Source of the DNA: CAZGKW01 sp964526295
GTDB lineage: Bacteria > Planctomycetota > Phycisphaerae > FEN-1346
DNA length: 64,000 nucleotides
Reading direction: 5' to 3'
NCBI GenBank assembly: GCA_964526295.1
Contig: CAZGKW010000018.1
Span: 23,764-87,763 of the forward strand
The notes beneath the pieces are model-generated. The model did no database searches and was not told the DNA's origin. It saw only the letters and a list, made by a program, of their open reading frames with translations. A program made the position numbers and the translations under genes. Shown one piece after another: positions 28,222 through 37,672 of the stretch (positions within the stretch are counted from its first letter, which is position 1; every line of letters starts with the position of its first letter).

Positions 28222-29025
28222 TCAGTGGTCCAGCGACACGAAGTACTCGTACCACTCTTTGAGGCCGGTCTCGGGCGGGACCGTCTCGACCTCGTACTCC
28301 AGCGTGTAGTGGCCCTCGTAGCCGATCTCGTCGAGCCGCTCGAGGACCCACGGCACGTCGACGTCGCCTTCGCCGAGCATCGTCGCCTTGTGCGACTCCG
28401 CCTCGGCCGTGCCGTCCTTCAGGTGGACGTGGACGACGTGGTCCTTGAAGACGTCGAAGGCGGCCTTGTGGTCGACGCCGGCGAGGAGGAGGTTGCACGG
28501 GTCGTACAGGACGCCGAAGTGGGAGGAGCCGACCTGGCGGGAGAAGTCGCGGAGCACCTCCGGTGTGCCCGAGACCGGCCCGCCGTGGTTCTCCACGCCC
28601 ATGTAGACGCCTTTGCGTTCGGCGTACTCGGCGGCCCGGCGGTACCAGGGGGCGACCTTCGGCACGTCGTCGAGGTCCTCGTTGTTCGAGCCGACGCGAT
28701 AGGCCCGGACGGTCCGGGCCCCGAACCAGGCCGCCACGTCGATGGACCGACACAGGGCCTGCCACTCGCGTTCCTGCTCGGCGGGATCGTCGCCGGCGAA
28801 GCCTTTGCCGCCGTAGGTCGCCAGGTTCGCGACGCGGACGCCGTGGGCCTCGACGGTGGAGCGGACCCGGTCGGTCCTGCACTCGGAGGCGTCGAGGGAG
28901 AAGTGGGGCGGGCGTTCCAGCAGGTCGATGTTGCGGCATCCGGTGGCGGCGATCAGGGCGACGGCGTCGTCGAGGGAGCGGTCGATCAGGGGATACGTGG
29001 TCATGGAGACACGGGCGGCGTCCAT
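28222..29025 (-). CDS. Sugar phosphate isomerase/epimerase-like TIM-barrel protein
   Basis: The product is about 267 residues. GVYMGVENHGGP, GVLYDPCNLLL, DHVVHVHLKDG and GHYTLEYEVE are the metal-ligand segments of the AP-endonuclease-2-like TIM barrel (xylose-isomerase-like family). It would isomerise or epimerise a sugar or inositol derivative in the cytoplasm with a divalent metal. I chose the ATG at 29025 because GGGAGGT lies 7 bases upstream. It is divergent from the Ric-type gene. Confidence 0.9.
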   Translation of the reverse strand: MDAARVSMTTYPLIDRSLDDAVALIAATGCRNIDLLERPPHFSLDASECRTDRVRSTVEAHGVRVANLATYGGKGFAGDDPAEQEREWQALCRSIDVAAWFGARTVRAYRVGSNNEDLDDVPKVAPWYRRAAEYAERKGVYMGVENHGGPVSGTPEVLRDFSRQVGSSHFGVLYDPCNLLLAGVDHKAAFDVFKDHVVHVHLKDGTAEAESHKATMLGEGDVDVPWVLERLDEIGYEGHYTLEYEVETVPPETGLKEWYEYFVSLDH

Positions 29026-29355
29026 CGCGTGACCTCCCGGGCTGGCGGACATGAGCGTGCCGAGGGCCCGGACGCGAGGACACGCCAGGGCGGCCGGGTG
29101 GACCGGCTCCCCCCACCGAAAGCGGCACGCCGGAAGATTGAACGCGGGGCGGGGGTCGGTGTTTCGCGCGATTCTTCCGCCGGGGCCATTTTTTCTCGCC
29201 GGAGGCAGGCCCTTCGCCCGAACAGGCCGTCCCCCGCGGGGGGCGCCATCCCGCCGTCAACGGAATCGGCGCCTTGTCCCGTCCCGCCGGCCGCCGAAGA
29301 ATGGGCGATGGCCGCCCTGCAAGCGGCCGACGCACGTGCGAACGAGGAGCTACCC
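29026..29355. other. Divergent intergenic region
   Basis: This 330-bp region must hold promoters for the isomerase and Ric-type genes. I looked for an FNR/Dnr-type TTGAT-N4-ATCAA box and did not see one. The run ATTTTTTCTCG (29188-29198) is the only AT-rich patch. Confidence 0.4.
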
Positions 29356-30105
29356 ATGACCAAACCGACAGCCGATACGACCGTCCGCGACCTGGTGGTG
29401 GAGCATCCGGCGGCGCGGCCGGTGCTGGAACGGTTCGGCATCGATTACTGCTGCGGGGGCGCGAAACCCCTGGGCGACGCCGCCCGCGAGGCCGGCGTGC
29501 GACTGGAGGTCGTTCTGACGGCGGTGGCCGAGGCCATCGCGTCGGCGGCCCACGAGCGCCACGGCGAGCCCGACTGGGGCCAGCTCTCCGCCTCCGACCT
29601 GGTCCACCACGTCGAGCGGCGGCACCACACCTACATGAAGCGGGCCCTGCCCCGGCTCGACGACCTGCTGGCCAAGGTCCACCGGGCCCACGCCGACGCC
29701 CACGAAACGCTGCTGACGGCGCTGTGGGGGACGTTCCGCGGCCTGCGGGACGAGATCGAACTGCACCTGGCGAAGGAGGAGCAGGTGCTGTTCCCGCTGG
29801 TGCGGCAGCTTGATGCGTGTGCCAGCGGCGAGGGCGGCCCCGTGGCGTTCCACTGCGGGACCGTCGAGAACCCGATCCAGCAGATGCAGGTCGAGCACGA
29901 GAACGCCGGGTCGGCCCTGGCGCGGATGCGGGAGCTGACGGACGACTACGCCCTGCCCCCGGACGCCTGCCCCGCCTTCGAGGCCCTCTACGCGGACCTC
30001 CTGGAGCTGGAGCAGGACCTCCACGAGCACATACATCTCGAGAACAACGTGCTCTTTCCGAAGGCGGTGGAGGCCGAGAAGGCGTGCGCGACGGCGCTGG
30101 CGTGA
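29356..30105 (+). CDS. ric: Iron-sulfur cluster repair di-iron protein (Ric/ScdA/YtfE family)
   Basis: The product is about 249 residues. The first 55 residues are the ScdA N-terminal domain with the CC motif FGIDYCCGGAKPL. The rest is a hemerythrin-like four-helix bundle with histidine and glutamate ligands, as in LVHHVERRHHTYMK, LHLAKEEQVLFP, QVEHENAGSAL and EHIHLENNVLFP. Such proteins repair Fe-S clusters damaged by nitric oxide or oxidants. GAGGAGC lies just before the ATG; an in-frame ATG at 29308 has no such site. Confidence 0.95.
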   Translation: MTKPTADTTVRDLVVEHPAARPVLERFGIDYCCGGAKPLGDAAREAGVRLEVVLTAVAEAIASAAHERHGEPDWGQLSASDLVHHVERRHHTYMKRALPRLDDLLAKVHRAHADAHETLLTALWGTFRGLRDEIELHLAKEEQVLFPLVRQLDACASGEGGPVAFHCGTVENPIQQMQVEHENAGSALARMRELTDDYALPPDACPAFEALYADLLELEQDLHEHIHLENNVLFPKAVEAEKACATALA

Positions 30106-30204
30106 GGGCCGGGCCCGGATTCGGGCGAGACGCACGGCGGACCGCCGCCGGGACGGCGAGTTGCGGGAAAGGCCGTGCGTGGCGCGAGCTCCGCCCGGCC
30201 CTGG

Positions 30205-30903
30205 CTACCTGAGAGACGGGTGGCACGTCGCGGCGCCGCGCTTCTCCAGGTACCGCTGATGGTAGTCCTCGGCCCGCCAGAAGGTCGAGGCGGGTGTGAT
30301 CTCGGTGACGATCGGCCGGCGGTACTCGCCGGAGGAGTCGAGGGCGTTCTTCGAGGCCCGGGCGGCGGCTTCCTGGGCCAGCCCGTGGAAGAAGATCGCC
30401 GAGCGGTACTGGCTGCCCACGTCGGGGCCTTGGCGGTTCGGCGTCGTGGGGTCGTGGGTTCGCCAGAACACGTCCAGCAGGTCCTCGTAGGAGACGGCGT
30501 CCGGGTCGAACGTGACCTGGACGGCCTCGGCGTGGCGGGTCGTGTCGGAACAGACCTGCTTATAGGTTGGCTCCTCGGTGTGTCCGCCGGTGTAGCCGAC
30601 GGCGGTGTGGCGGACGCCTTCGATCTTGCGGAACGCCGCCTCGACGCCCCAGAAGCACCCGGCGGCAAAGGTGGCGGTCTCGGTGCGGCCCGATCGGTCG
30701 GGCGTCGGCGTGCGGTCGGCGGCGTCGGCGCCGGTCGCGCCGGATTCGGCGGGGGTATCGGCCGCTTGGGCGGCCGACGGGTCGGGCGCGGCGCTCATCG
30801 TGTGGACCTCCTGCCGAGACGAGCAGGCGGCCACGAATGCCGCGGCCATCGCGACGGCTCCCACGATGCCCGCCCGTCCTCGCGCTGTCGGTGTGCATGT
30901 CAT
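30205..30903 (-). CDS. msrA: Peptide-methionine (S)-S-oxide reductase MsrA with lipoprotein signal
   Basis: The product is about 232 residues. A lipoprotein signal (AMAAAFVAACSSR) and an acidic, alanine-rich linker to residue 70 precede the enzyme. GCFWGVEAAFRKIEGV holds the catalytic cysteine, and TEEPTYKQVCSDTTRHAEAV and YHQRYLEKRG are the family's other signatures. It repairs oxidised methionine, here probably outside the inner membrane. It converges with the Ric-type gene, whose flank contains a short hairpin (30113-30126). Exported MsrA is known in several phyla. Confidence 0.95.
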   Translation of the reverse strand: MTCTPTARGRAGIVGAVAMAAAFVAACSSRQEVHTMSAAPDPSAAQAADTPAESGATGADAADRTPTPDRSGRTETATFAAGCFWGVEAAFRKIEGVRHTAVGYTGGHTEEPTYKQVCSDTTRHAEAVQVTFDPDAVSYEDLLDVFWRTHDPTTPNRQGPDVGSQYRSAIFFHGLAQEAAARASKNALDSSGEYRRPIVTEITPASTFWRAEDYHQRYLEKRGAATCHPSLR

Positions 30904-30917
30904 CGTCGTCAGAGATT

Positions 30918-32261
30918 TTAGGCGTGCCCAGCGACCAGAATGGCGGCCCGGTGGGCCTTGACTGCGGCCGACACCAGCTCGGCGGTGCCTGAAGCGTTCT
31001 CGCCGACAAGCACGGCCACGCGGACGTCGACGGCCGCGTCCTTATTGGACCGCACGTGCCGGATCCCGCCTTCGGTCGGGACGAGCGTCCACAGGGTCTT
31101 CCCCTTGGGGACGAGCAGATCGGCCAGTGAGGCCGCTGAGTCGCCGTCCGTTCCGCCGGCGTCGCGAAGGTCGACGACGATCCCGCCGACGCCTTTGCCG
31201 GTCAGGTCCTGAAGCGCTTTCGCCGCGGCCTCGGCGGCGCCGTCGGTAATGGACCCGACACGGACCTCGCCCAGCGACCCCTGGATCACCCGGTGGCTGA
31301 CGCCGGCGGCCTTGCCGCGGCGGCGGTAGGCCTCTTTCTTCTCGAGGTCGGCGATGTCCTCGACGTGGACCGATCCCGGCTCGACCAGGGCCACGTGGGC
31401 CCGGTCGCCCTCGACCGTCACGATCGTGTAGTGATGGAACGCGCCGAGGACCTTCTCGGGCTTGGGTCTCAGGCTGCCGCCCGTCGGGCCCACCACGAAG
31501 TAGCGCCGGTCGTCCCGGACGTAGCGGGTCAGGTTGTGATGGTGCCCCGCGAAGACAATGTAGGGCTTGGCGGCAAGGGCCGCCTCGATCTCGTCCCACT
31601 GATCGCGCATGCGGCCCTTCATGAGAAAAAGCGGCTTGTGCAGGAAAACGAAGACATGGCGCGACGGCGGCATATCCGCCAGGTCCCTCAAGGCCCAGCG
31701 GACCTGGTTCGCCCCGAGTCCGAACGTCGTGCCGTCGAGGCGGGCGTCCTCCTCGGAGTTCAGGACCAGGAAGTGGCAGCCGCGGTAGTCGAACGAGTAG
31801 TACGTCGGCCCGAGGCGGCGCTTCCACTCGCGGTATGATCGCGGCCCCCAGATGTCGTGATTGCCCGGGACGAGCATCAGGGGCACGTCGAGCCGGCCGG
31901 CGTGCTCGTCGAACTCGTCCCATTGCCGGCGGACCTCGTCGGAATCGTCGGTGTAGCCCTGGATCATGTCGCCGACCATGATGGCGAAATCGGGCCGGAG
32001 CCGGTTGACCTCGCCCATGGCCCGGTCGAAGACGGGCCAGTTCTCCTCGCCGCCGCCGGTCTTGTCGCCGATGACGGCGAAGTGGAATTTCCGCGCGTCG
32101 GCGGGGAACGGCCGGTCCAGATACGGCCGGGCCCCGTCGGTGAACCGCGGCTCGGACAGGGCCTGGTCCGCAACGGGCTCGCCCCGCCCATCCGCGGCCG
32201 GCGGAAAAAGAACCAGGGCGGCCAACACCAGCCATGCGCCCGCCAGAAGGCCCCGTCGCAT
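30918..32261 (-). CDS. Exported metallophosphoesterase with truncated S41-protease-like tail
   Basis: The product is about 447 residues with a signal peptide to about residue 26. FAVIGDKTGGGEEN, IMVGDMIQGYTDD, VPGNHDIWG and FAGHHHNLTRY are the metal-binding motifs of calcineurin-like phosphoesterases. Residues from about 330 contain GIVVDLRDAGGTDGD and GENASGTAELVSAAVK, which match the S41 (tail-specific protease) core with its serine. The frame stops at ILVAGHA, before the place where the S41 lysine normally follows. AAAGGAA lies before the ATG. It is 14 bp upstream of msrA. Confidence 0.85.
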   Translation of the reverse strand: MRRGLLAGAWLVLAALVLFPPAADGRGEPVADQALSEPRFTDGARPYLDRPFPADARKFHFAVIGDKTGGGEENWPVFDRAMGEVNRLRPDFAIMVGDMIQGYTDDSDEVRRQWDEFDEHAGRLDVPLMLVPGNHDIWGPRSYREWKRRLGPTYYSFDYRGCHFLVLNSEEDARLDGTTFGLGANQVRWALRDLADMPPSRHVFVFLHKPLFLMKGRMRDQWDEIEAALAAKPYIVFAGHHHNLTRYVRDDRRYFVVGPTGGSLRPKPEKVLGAFHHYTIVTVEGDRAHVALVEPGSVHVEDIADLEKKEAYRRRGKAAGVSHRVIQGSLGEVRVGSITDGAAEAAAKALQDLTGKGVGGIVVDLRDAGGTDGDSAASLADLLVPKGKTLWTLVPTEGGIRHVRSNKDAAVDVRVAVLVGENASGTAELVSAAVKAHRAAILVAGHA

Positions 32262-32310
32262 AGAGATTCCTTTCCAGTGGAGCGCCCTGAAGGCCTCGGG
32301 GCGCCCGACC

Positions 32311-34584
32311 CTATTCCCAGTTCATCGGCCTCGGCTGAAGGAGCGTGCCGGGCATCTCCTGAAGCCGCCATCGGGCGTCGAAGACGCCGTCCACCGCCGA
32401 CCCCCGGCGACCGGTCGCACGTCGGCGCACGACCCAGTCGCTCCAGACCGCCAGGTCCCACGTCGAGGCGGGATTGAGCGCCGGCACCGGCCCGTCGAGC
32501 GGCCGGGCGGGCACGACCACGTACACGTACCGCTCGGCGGCCCACGGCGAGGGATAGATGAACGCGAGCACGTCGCCCGGCTCGGCGTACGTCTCGCCGA
32601 AGACTCGGATGCCTTCGCCCCGGCCGACGCCCTCCAGGTCGAACGGCCACTTCCGGCCGGCCAGCAACGCGTTCGACCGGGCGTCGCCGACCAGCATCAG
32701 GTTCGCGGTCCGCCTCTCGTCGTCGGTGACCTCGGTGTCGGCGACGATGGGCCACGACGGCTCGCCCCAGGCGGCGTCGAGGCGAGCTATGCGCGATGCA
32801 ATGGCCTTCAGGGCCTCCCCCTCGGTCGCCGACCCGCCCGTCCCGTACGCCGCGATGCAGCGGCCGTGGAGGACGTCCCAAATCGGACCGGAGACCCCAT
32901 GCCGCCTCACGAGGCCCGCCGCGGTGCCGCCCACAGGCGGCTCGTCGGGCGGCAGGAGGTGCCAGACGGCCTCGGTGCGGGCGAGCCTCAATCGGTCGCG
33001 AGCGGGGTCTTCCGCGCCGTCGGCGGGCTCGTCCCCGGAACCGCCCTTGCCGGGGTCGCCGACGAGCCGTCTGCCGAGGGCGACCTCCCCGCCATCAACG
33101 CGCAGCACGTCGAACGCCCCCGGCGGGTCGAGGGTCAGGCGGGCGACGTTCCGCGTCTCGACGTCGAGCCGGCCGCGGCGGAGGCGGGCGCTGACCTCGG
33201 CCATCTGCCACTGCACCTCCATGGCCTCGATGGTTACCCAATAGAACCGGTTGAAGCGGAGAGTGGCTGTCCGGGCCGTCACGACCGGCGGGTCCTTGAC
33301 CCGTCGGTGGGCCAGGAACCACGCCCGCGTGTCGCTCCACTTGTAGTCCGGGTAGCTGATGTGGTGGTCGCGGTCGAACCCGATGGCCTCGGCCTGGCCG
33401 CCGAACCGCTTGTTCACGAGGTGGCGATAGACCAAGGCGTTCAGGGGCGGCGTCGTCTTGTCCTTGAACCCGTAGATGATCTGCATCGGCACGTGCCTGA
33501 GGTTCGGCAGGTAGCTGCGGAAGTCCCACCGGGCGACCGACCACTGGCTCCACGGGTCCTGCCAGAGGTAGAACGGCAGGTCGTTCGGCTCCTGCATGAT
33601 GCCGTAGACGCCCTGGGGCGAGATGGCGGCAAACAGGTCCGGGCGAAGGGCCGCCAGCTCCATCGTCCCCCGCCCGCCGAGGCTGATGCCCTGACAGTAG
33701 ACCCGGTCAGCGTCGACGTGGTACTTCCGCTTCATGTCCTCAATGATCCACTCGACGTCCTTCAGGGCCATGTGGCGGAATTCCTGCTGCCGGAACGCCC
33801 CGGCATTCGCCACCAGCACGGGATTCGTCTCGAACTCCTGGCCGTTGCGGATGTCGGAGAAGATGTTCAGGTAGTCGTACCCGGACCCGTGGAGCAGGAT
33901 CATCAGGGGCATCGCTTCGGCCGGGTCGTATGCCTCGGGCACGTAAACCGTATAGGGCTGGCGGCGACGGAGCTGGGGGCTGAAGTAACTTCGAAGCAAA
34001 ATGCCCCGGAGGTCCGTGACCGGGCCGGCCGGGGCGTCAAGCAGACGCTCGAGGTTCATCGGCAGGGGCTCGAACTTGCCGCCCTGGAACCGGTTGGCGT
34101 GCGCGATCCAGAGGGCGATCTCGTCGCGGGTCTCGCCCTGCCAGTGGCGCCGGAGGGCCTCGCGGACGACGCGGAACTCGACCGACGCCCAAGGCTCCGC
34201 GGAGTCGTCCTCCGCCGGCCGGACCTCGGCGACGTACCGGCCGTCGGGCCAGTCGGCGGCGCCGAGCGAGACGTCGCGCCGGACGTCCTTCGAGCGCGTC
34301 GCCGGACCCTCGGGCGGCGGCACGGATGCCTCGGTCACCGTGCGGTCGGCGCCGCGGACAACGAGGACCATCGGCACGCGGGCGGCCTGACTGCTCACTT
34401 CAACGGCGAACGCCGCCTCGTCGTCGGCAACGTAGCGCGGGGCGACGAGCCGCAGGTCCCGCGGCGGGGTCGACTCGGCCCGTGGCGGTGCTTCAGCTTC
34501 GGTCTGACCCGAGGCTGCTCGACAGGAGAGGCACGCGCACGCCAGGACGGCCAACGCAGCGGTCCTGCCAAGTCTCGGTCGCAT
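32311..34584 (-). CDS. Secreted alpha/beta-hydrolase (esterase-like), lipoprotein
   Basis: The product is about 757 residues. A lipoprotein signal (AVLACACLSC) leads into a non-catalytic N-terminal half. The hydrolase part contains YVPEAYDPAEAMPLMILLHG (oxyanion) and YCQGISLGGRGTMELAA (nucleophile elbow G-x-S-x-G), and FDRDHHISYPDY as a likely His region, as in PHB-depolymerase/S9-type esterases. About 300 further residues follow with an unknown beta-rich domain. I chose the ATG at 34584 because AGGAGGA lies 5 bases upstream. Substrate is not visible. Confidence 0.85.
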   Translation of the reverse strand: MRPRLGRTAALAVLACACLSCRAASGQTEAEAPPRAESTPPRDLRLVAPRYVADDEAAFAVEVSSQAARVPMVLVVRGADRTVTEASVPPPEGPATRSKDVRRDVSLGAADWPDGRYVAEVRPAEDDSAEPWASVEFRVVREALRRHWQGETRDEIALWIAHANRFQGGKFEPLPMNLERLLDAPAGPVTDLRGILLRSYFSPQLRRRQPYTVYVPEAYDPAEAMPLMILLHGSGYDYLNIFSDIRNGQEFETNPVLVANAGAFRQQEFRHMALKDVEWIIEDMKRKYHVDADRVYCQGISLGGRGTMELAALRPDLFAAISPQGVYGIMQEPNDLPFYLWQDPWSQWSVARWDFRSYLPNLRHVPMQIIYGFKDKTTPPLNALVYRHLVNKRFGGQAEAIGFDRDHHISYPDYKWSDTRAWFLAHRRVKDPPVVTARTATLRFNRFYWVTIEAMEVQWQMAEVSARLRRGRLDVETRNVARLTLDPPGAFDVLRVDGGEVALGRRLVGDPGKGGSGDEPADGAEDPARDRLRLARTEAVWHLLPPDEPPVGGTAAGLVRRHGVSGPIWDVLHGRCIAAYGTGGSATEGEALKAIASRIARLDAAWGEPSWPIVADTEVTDDERRTANLMLVGDARSNALLAGRKWPFDLEGVGRGEGIRVFGETYAEPGDVLAFIYPSPWAAERYVYVVVPARPLDGPVPALNPASTWDLAVWSDWVVRRRATGRRGSAVDGVFDARWRLQEMPGTLLQPRPMNWE

Positions 34585-34615
34585 CGCCGTCCTCCTGGCC
34601 ATCGGCCGGCGGCAG

Positions 34616-36799
34616 CTACTCCTCGCTGAACGTGACCTTCCCGTCGGCGGTTACCGTCTGGGTGAACGCGTGGCCCGCGGTGCGGACGGTCAGCGTGCCG
34701 TCCTTCCAGCCCAGCGAGACCGGCCCGTCGGCCCCGACCGGGCGGTAGAGGTCGACCTCTCGGTCCCATTGGCGGGTTCGGCCATCGCGGACCACGTGCG
34801 GAAGGTCGTTCTCGCGGTTGTAGGTCATCACGAGCGTGTGCCCGCCGCTGGCCTGGTAGCGGACGGTCCCGTCGGCCAGCTTGGCGAGGTCGAGGCGGGC
34901 CCTCGCCTTCACGGCGCGCTCGAAGGCGGCGAGGTCCCCTTCGCCAACCTCCATAGCGAAGCCGACGTACCCGCCGCCTTCGGCCTTCGCGTTCAGAACG
35001 GCCTCCTCGGGGTACTGGCCGCCGTACTTGCCGCCGAGCTTCGTCACTCTGTAATCGCCGAGCCGGATGGGATGGATCGCGACGGACGTCTTCTCGAGCC
35101 GGACGAACCACGCGCCGCCGTCGGATTCCACCGTCGCCGTCTTCGGGATGAGGACGTTGTACTCCCTGGCGTCGGGCCGGAGGTAGACGACGACGTTCCG
35201 GTACTGGGCCATCTGGTCGCGGGCTCGCTTCGTGTTGAACCGGCTGCCGGAGTATGCCACGACGAAATCGCAGCCGCGCTTCGAGTTGTACGCGAGCATT
35301 TTGAACGGCCCGACGTCACCGGCCCCGCCCTTCGACGCGACCGTCCCGAGGTAGTAGGTGTCGCCGAAATAGAGCGTCTCCCAGAACTCGGGGCTGTCGC
35401 TCCGGCCGGGCAGCCAGTGGGAGTAGGTGGGCTTCGTGTCCCACATCTCGACGGGCCGCCGAAAGTCCTTGGCGGCCAGCTCGACCAGGGCCATCGGCGG
35501 GCGGTAGGCGCTCAGGACGGCGTGGACGTCGTCGTAGTGCGGGTCGGGGTCGGGCATCGGCGCCTGGCCGAAGTAGAGGTAGAGCATGTGGCTGACGCCT
35601 GCGCCGAAGACCTTGTTGCCGCCGCCGTAGTCGCGCTTTGTCGGGCCACCGAAGCCCCCTCGATAATACTTCAGAGCCCCTGCCATGACGAGCCAGTCGA
35701 CGGCGGCCTTGCCGAGGAGCTTCACCTCCGGGTCGCGGGCGTAGTCGTAGAGGCCCAACCAGGGGGCGATCGTGTGGGCGTGATAGTTCTCCGAGTCCCA
35801 TTCGCCCATGCCCACGTGATAGAGGCCCACGACGAACCGCTGGAGCTTCTGCTTGTAGAGGCGGCGGACCTTCTCGTTGCCGGCCTCCTCGGCGAACAGG
35901 TAGGCGGCCGTTTCGCGCATCGAGCGGAGGTTGTCGGTGTTGCGGGCGTCGACCCAGCCGCCGCGCGTCTTGGGGTCCCACGTCGCCCCGACCGGCCCCG
36001 TGCCGACGCCGTACTCCGGGTGGGGATTGGGGTTGATGACCCGCTCGTACTCCTCGAAGACCTTCCAGTCGCGGTCGGCGAAGGACTTCCACCAGGCCCG
36101 CCACTTCTCGACGTCGTCGCCGAAGTCCTCTCGCGCCAGCGGCGTCCGGGCGAACTCCAGGACCGCCTGCCGCGCGTCCTCGTTCGTGCACAGCTCGGCG
36201 ACCTTCTCCAGGTCCTTGCCCCGCATCTCTTTCAGGAGTCCCAGGGCGTACTCGCGGACCATCGGGTCGGGTCCCTCGAGGGCCAGGACCAGCTCCATCG
36301 TCGGCCGGGGGTCGTCGTGGGTCCAGACGGCGGCCGCCCGCCGCATCCGGTCCATGTACGCCGGGTCCAGGTACCCGCCGTGCTCGCCGAAGAAGAAGAA
36401 CTTCCGAGGCTGGTTCTTGAGGGTGAAGCACCAGTACAGGTCGACGCCGAGGGTGTGGGGGTGCTCGCCGTCGAGGGCCCGGAGGACCTGGAGGCTGCTC
36501 TCGCGGTTCCCGGCCAGGAAGTCGAACATCGACCGGGGGTAGGTCCATTTCTCGTGCTCGCCGGTCAGTCCGCCGCCGCCCTTGCCGCGATAGGCGTCGA
36601 TGGCGTGGTTCGCCCGCTCCCAGAAGGCCTCCTCGAGGGCCTTGGGCCAGGGCTTGCCGCGGAACGCCTCGCCCACGGGCTGCGGCCGCACCTTCACCCG
36701 GCCGCCTTCGCTATAGACCGCATCAGCGGCCAAGGCCGAGCCCGCCCCCAGCGCAGCAACACAAAGCGACAGGATCAGGACGCATACATCGGTTCGCAT
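34616..36799 (-). CDS. Large exported protein of unknown function
   Basis: The product is about 727 residues with a signal peptide (LILSLCVAALGAGSALAA). Residues 60-450 are rich in Trp/Tyr/Gly with HEAT-like or alpha/alpha-barrel character (EYALGLLKEMRGKDLEKVAE; YHAHTIAPWLGLYDYARDPE). The last 250 residues look beta-rich. I do not recognise the family with certainty. A glycan- or polysaccharide-acting toroid protein would fit but is inference. Next to the esterase it may belong to a degradation set. GGAGAAC precedes the ATG. Confidence 0.75.
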   Translation of the reverse strand: MRTDVCVLILSLCVAALGAGSALAADAVYSEGGRVKVRPQPVGEAFRGKPWPKALEEAFWERANHAIDAYRGKGGGGLTGEHEKWTYPRSMFDFLAGNRESSLQVLRALDGEHPHTLGVDLYWCFTLKNQPRKFFFFGEHGGYLDPAYMDRMRRAAAVWTHDDPRPTMELVLALEGPDPMVREYALGLLKEMRGKDLEKVAELCTNEDARQAVLEFARTPLAREDFGDDVEKWRAWWKSFADRDWKVFEEYERVINPNPHPEYGVGTGPVGATWDPKTRGGWVDARNTDNLRSMRETAAYLFAEEAGNEKVRRLYKQKLQRFVVGLYHVGMGEWDSENYHAHTIAPWLGLYDYARDPEVKLLGKAAVDWLVMAGALKYYRGGFGGPTKRDYGGGNKVFGAGVSHMLYLYFGQAPMPDPDPHYDDVHAVLSAYRPPMALVELAAKDFRRPVEMWDTKPTYSHWLPGRSDSPEFWETLYFGDTYYLGTVASKGGAGDVGPFKMLAYNSKRGCDFVVAYSGSRFNTKRARDQMAQYRNVVVYLRPDAREYNVLIPKTATVESDGGAWFVRLEKTSVAIHPIRLGDYRVTKLGGKYGGQYPEEAVLNAKAEGGGYVGFAMEVGEGDLAAFERAVKARARLDLAKLADGTVRYQASGGHTLVMTYNRENDLPHVVRDGRTRQWDREVDLYRPVGADGPVSLGWKDGTLTVRTAGHAFTQTVTADGKVTFSEE

Positions 36800-36931
36800 T
36801 GGCTGTTCTCCGGCAGGTTCAAGCGGACGGCAAGGAATCGTACAGCCACCGGTGGCGGCAGGCAACCGACTGCGGCCGCCGGGCCGCTCGGCAGACCGCC
36901 GCGAAGGCGTCGCCACGGCGACCGGGCGTGG

Positions 36932-37005
<74 letters not shown>

Positions 37006-37127
37006 GGGCCTCAAACGGCCCCGGCATTCTAGGTCTTCGCCGTGGCGGCGTCCACGGGCAAAGGCCCAAGGCGGCCGCGGATGCGGGCTGCCTCGGAAGC
37101 CGGCTCAATTCGCCCCCTCACCCCGGC

Positions 37128-37148
37128 CCTCTCCCTCCAGGGGAGAGG
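37128..37148. repeat. Terminator-like hairpin downstream of the secretion operon
   Basis: CCTCTCCC and GGGAGAGG form an 8-bp stem with a 5-base loop, 20 bases after the stop of the last operon gene on the minus strand. There is no T-run, and it resembles a widespread GAGAGGG-type dispersed repeat, so a role as terminator is only possible. Confidence 0.45.
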
Positions 37149-37168
37149 AAAGCGATGGAGCCAAGCTC

Positions 37169-37672
37169 TCATCGGGCCTTCATGGCGACGGCCACGGGCG
37201 AGGACTGGACCGGCCGGGCCCCCGGCGGCGTGTACCGGGCCACCAGCGTCACCGTCTCGGCCTCCGGCACCTCGGCGCCCCAGCCCAGGGCAAACGCGTA
37301 ACCCACACCGACGAGGCTCCGCTCGGCATAGCGCGGCAGCCGGTCCGGACCGTAGGTCCACTCGCGGATCGGCTCGGCCGCGGCCAGGTCGTCCCGGCCC
37401 GGCGTCCCTTCGTAGAGGAGGAACTCGAGCAGGCCGGCGGCCGGCACGGCCTGGGTCGGCTCGGCCTGGAAAAGGTACACGCGGGCCCGGAGGCCGTCCG
37501 GGCCGGGGTTGTCGTCCCAGTTCACGGCGGCGGGAAAGGCTTGGAGGTTGACGGCGTCGACGGTGGAGGTCCGGGCCAACGGCGCGCCCGTGCGGGTGGC
37601 GCCGCCGCAGCCGACGGCCATCAGGCCCGCCGTCAAGGCGGCCGCCAGATGTCCCAGGACCGCCGGCCTCAT
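37169..37672 (-). CDS. Small lipoprotein at the end of the type II secretion operon
   Basis: The product is 167 residues with a lipoprotein signal (TAGLMAVGCGG). Its ATG overlaps the TGA of the giant secretin as ATGA, so the two are translationally coupled. The mature part has DNPGPDGLRARVYLFQAEP and ends in a beta-rich domain. I do not recognise the family. The overlap with the secretin suggests a pilotin-like or accessory role, which is inference. Confidence 0.75.
   Translation of the reverse strand: MRPAVLGHLAAALTAGLMAVGCGGATRTGAPLARTSTVDAVNLQAFPAAVNWDDNPGPDGLRARVYLFQAEPTQAVPAAGLLEFLLYEGTPGRDDLAAAEPIREWTYGPDRLPRYAERSLVGVGYAFALGWGAEVPEAETVTLVARYTPPGARPVQSSPVAVAMKAR

Noticed and set aside
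29026..29355. FNR/Dnr-type operator before the Ric-type gene
   Set aside because: No TTGAT-N4-ATCAA-like site was found in the region.
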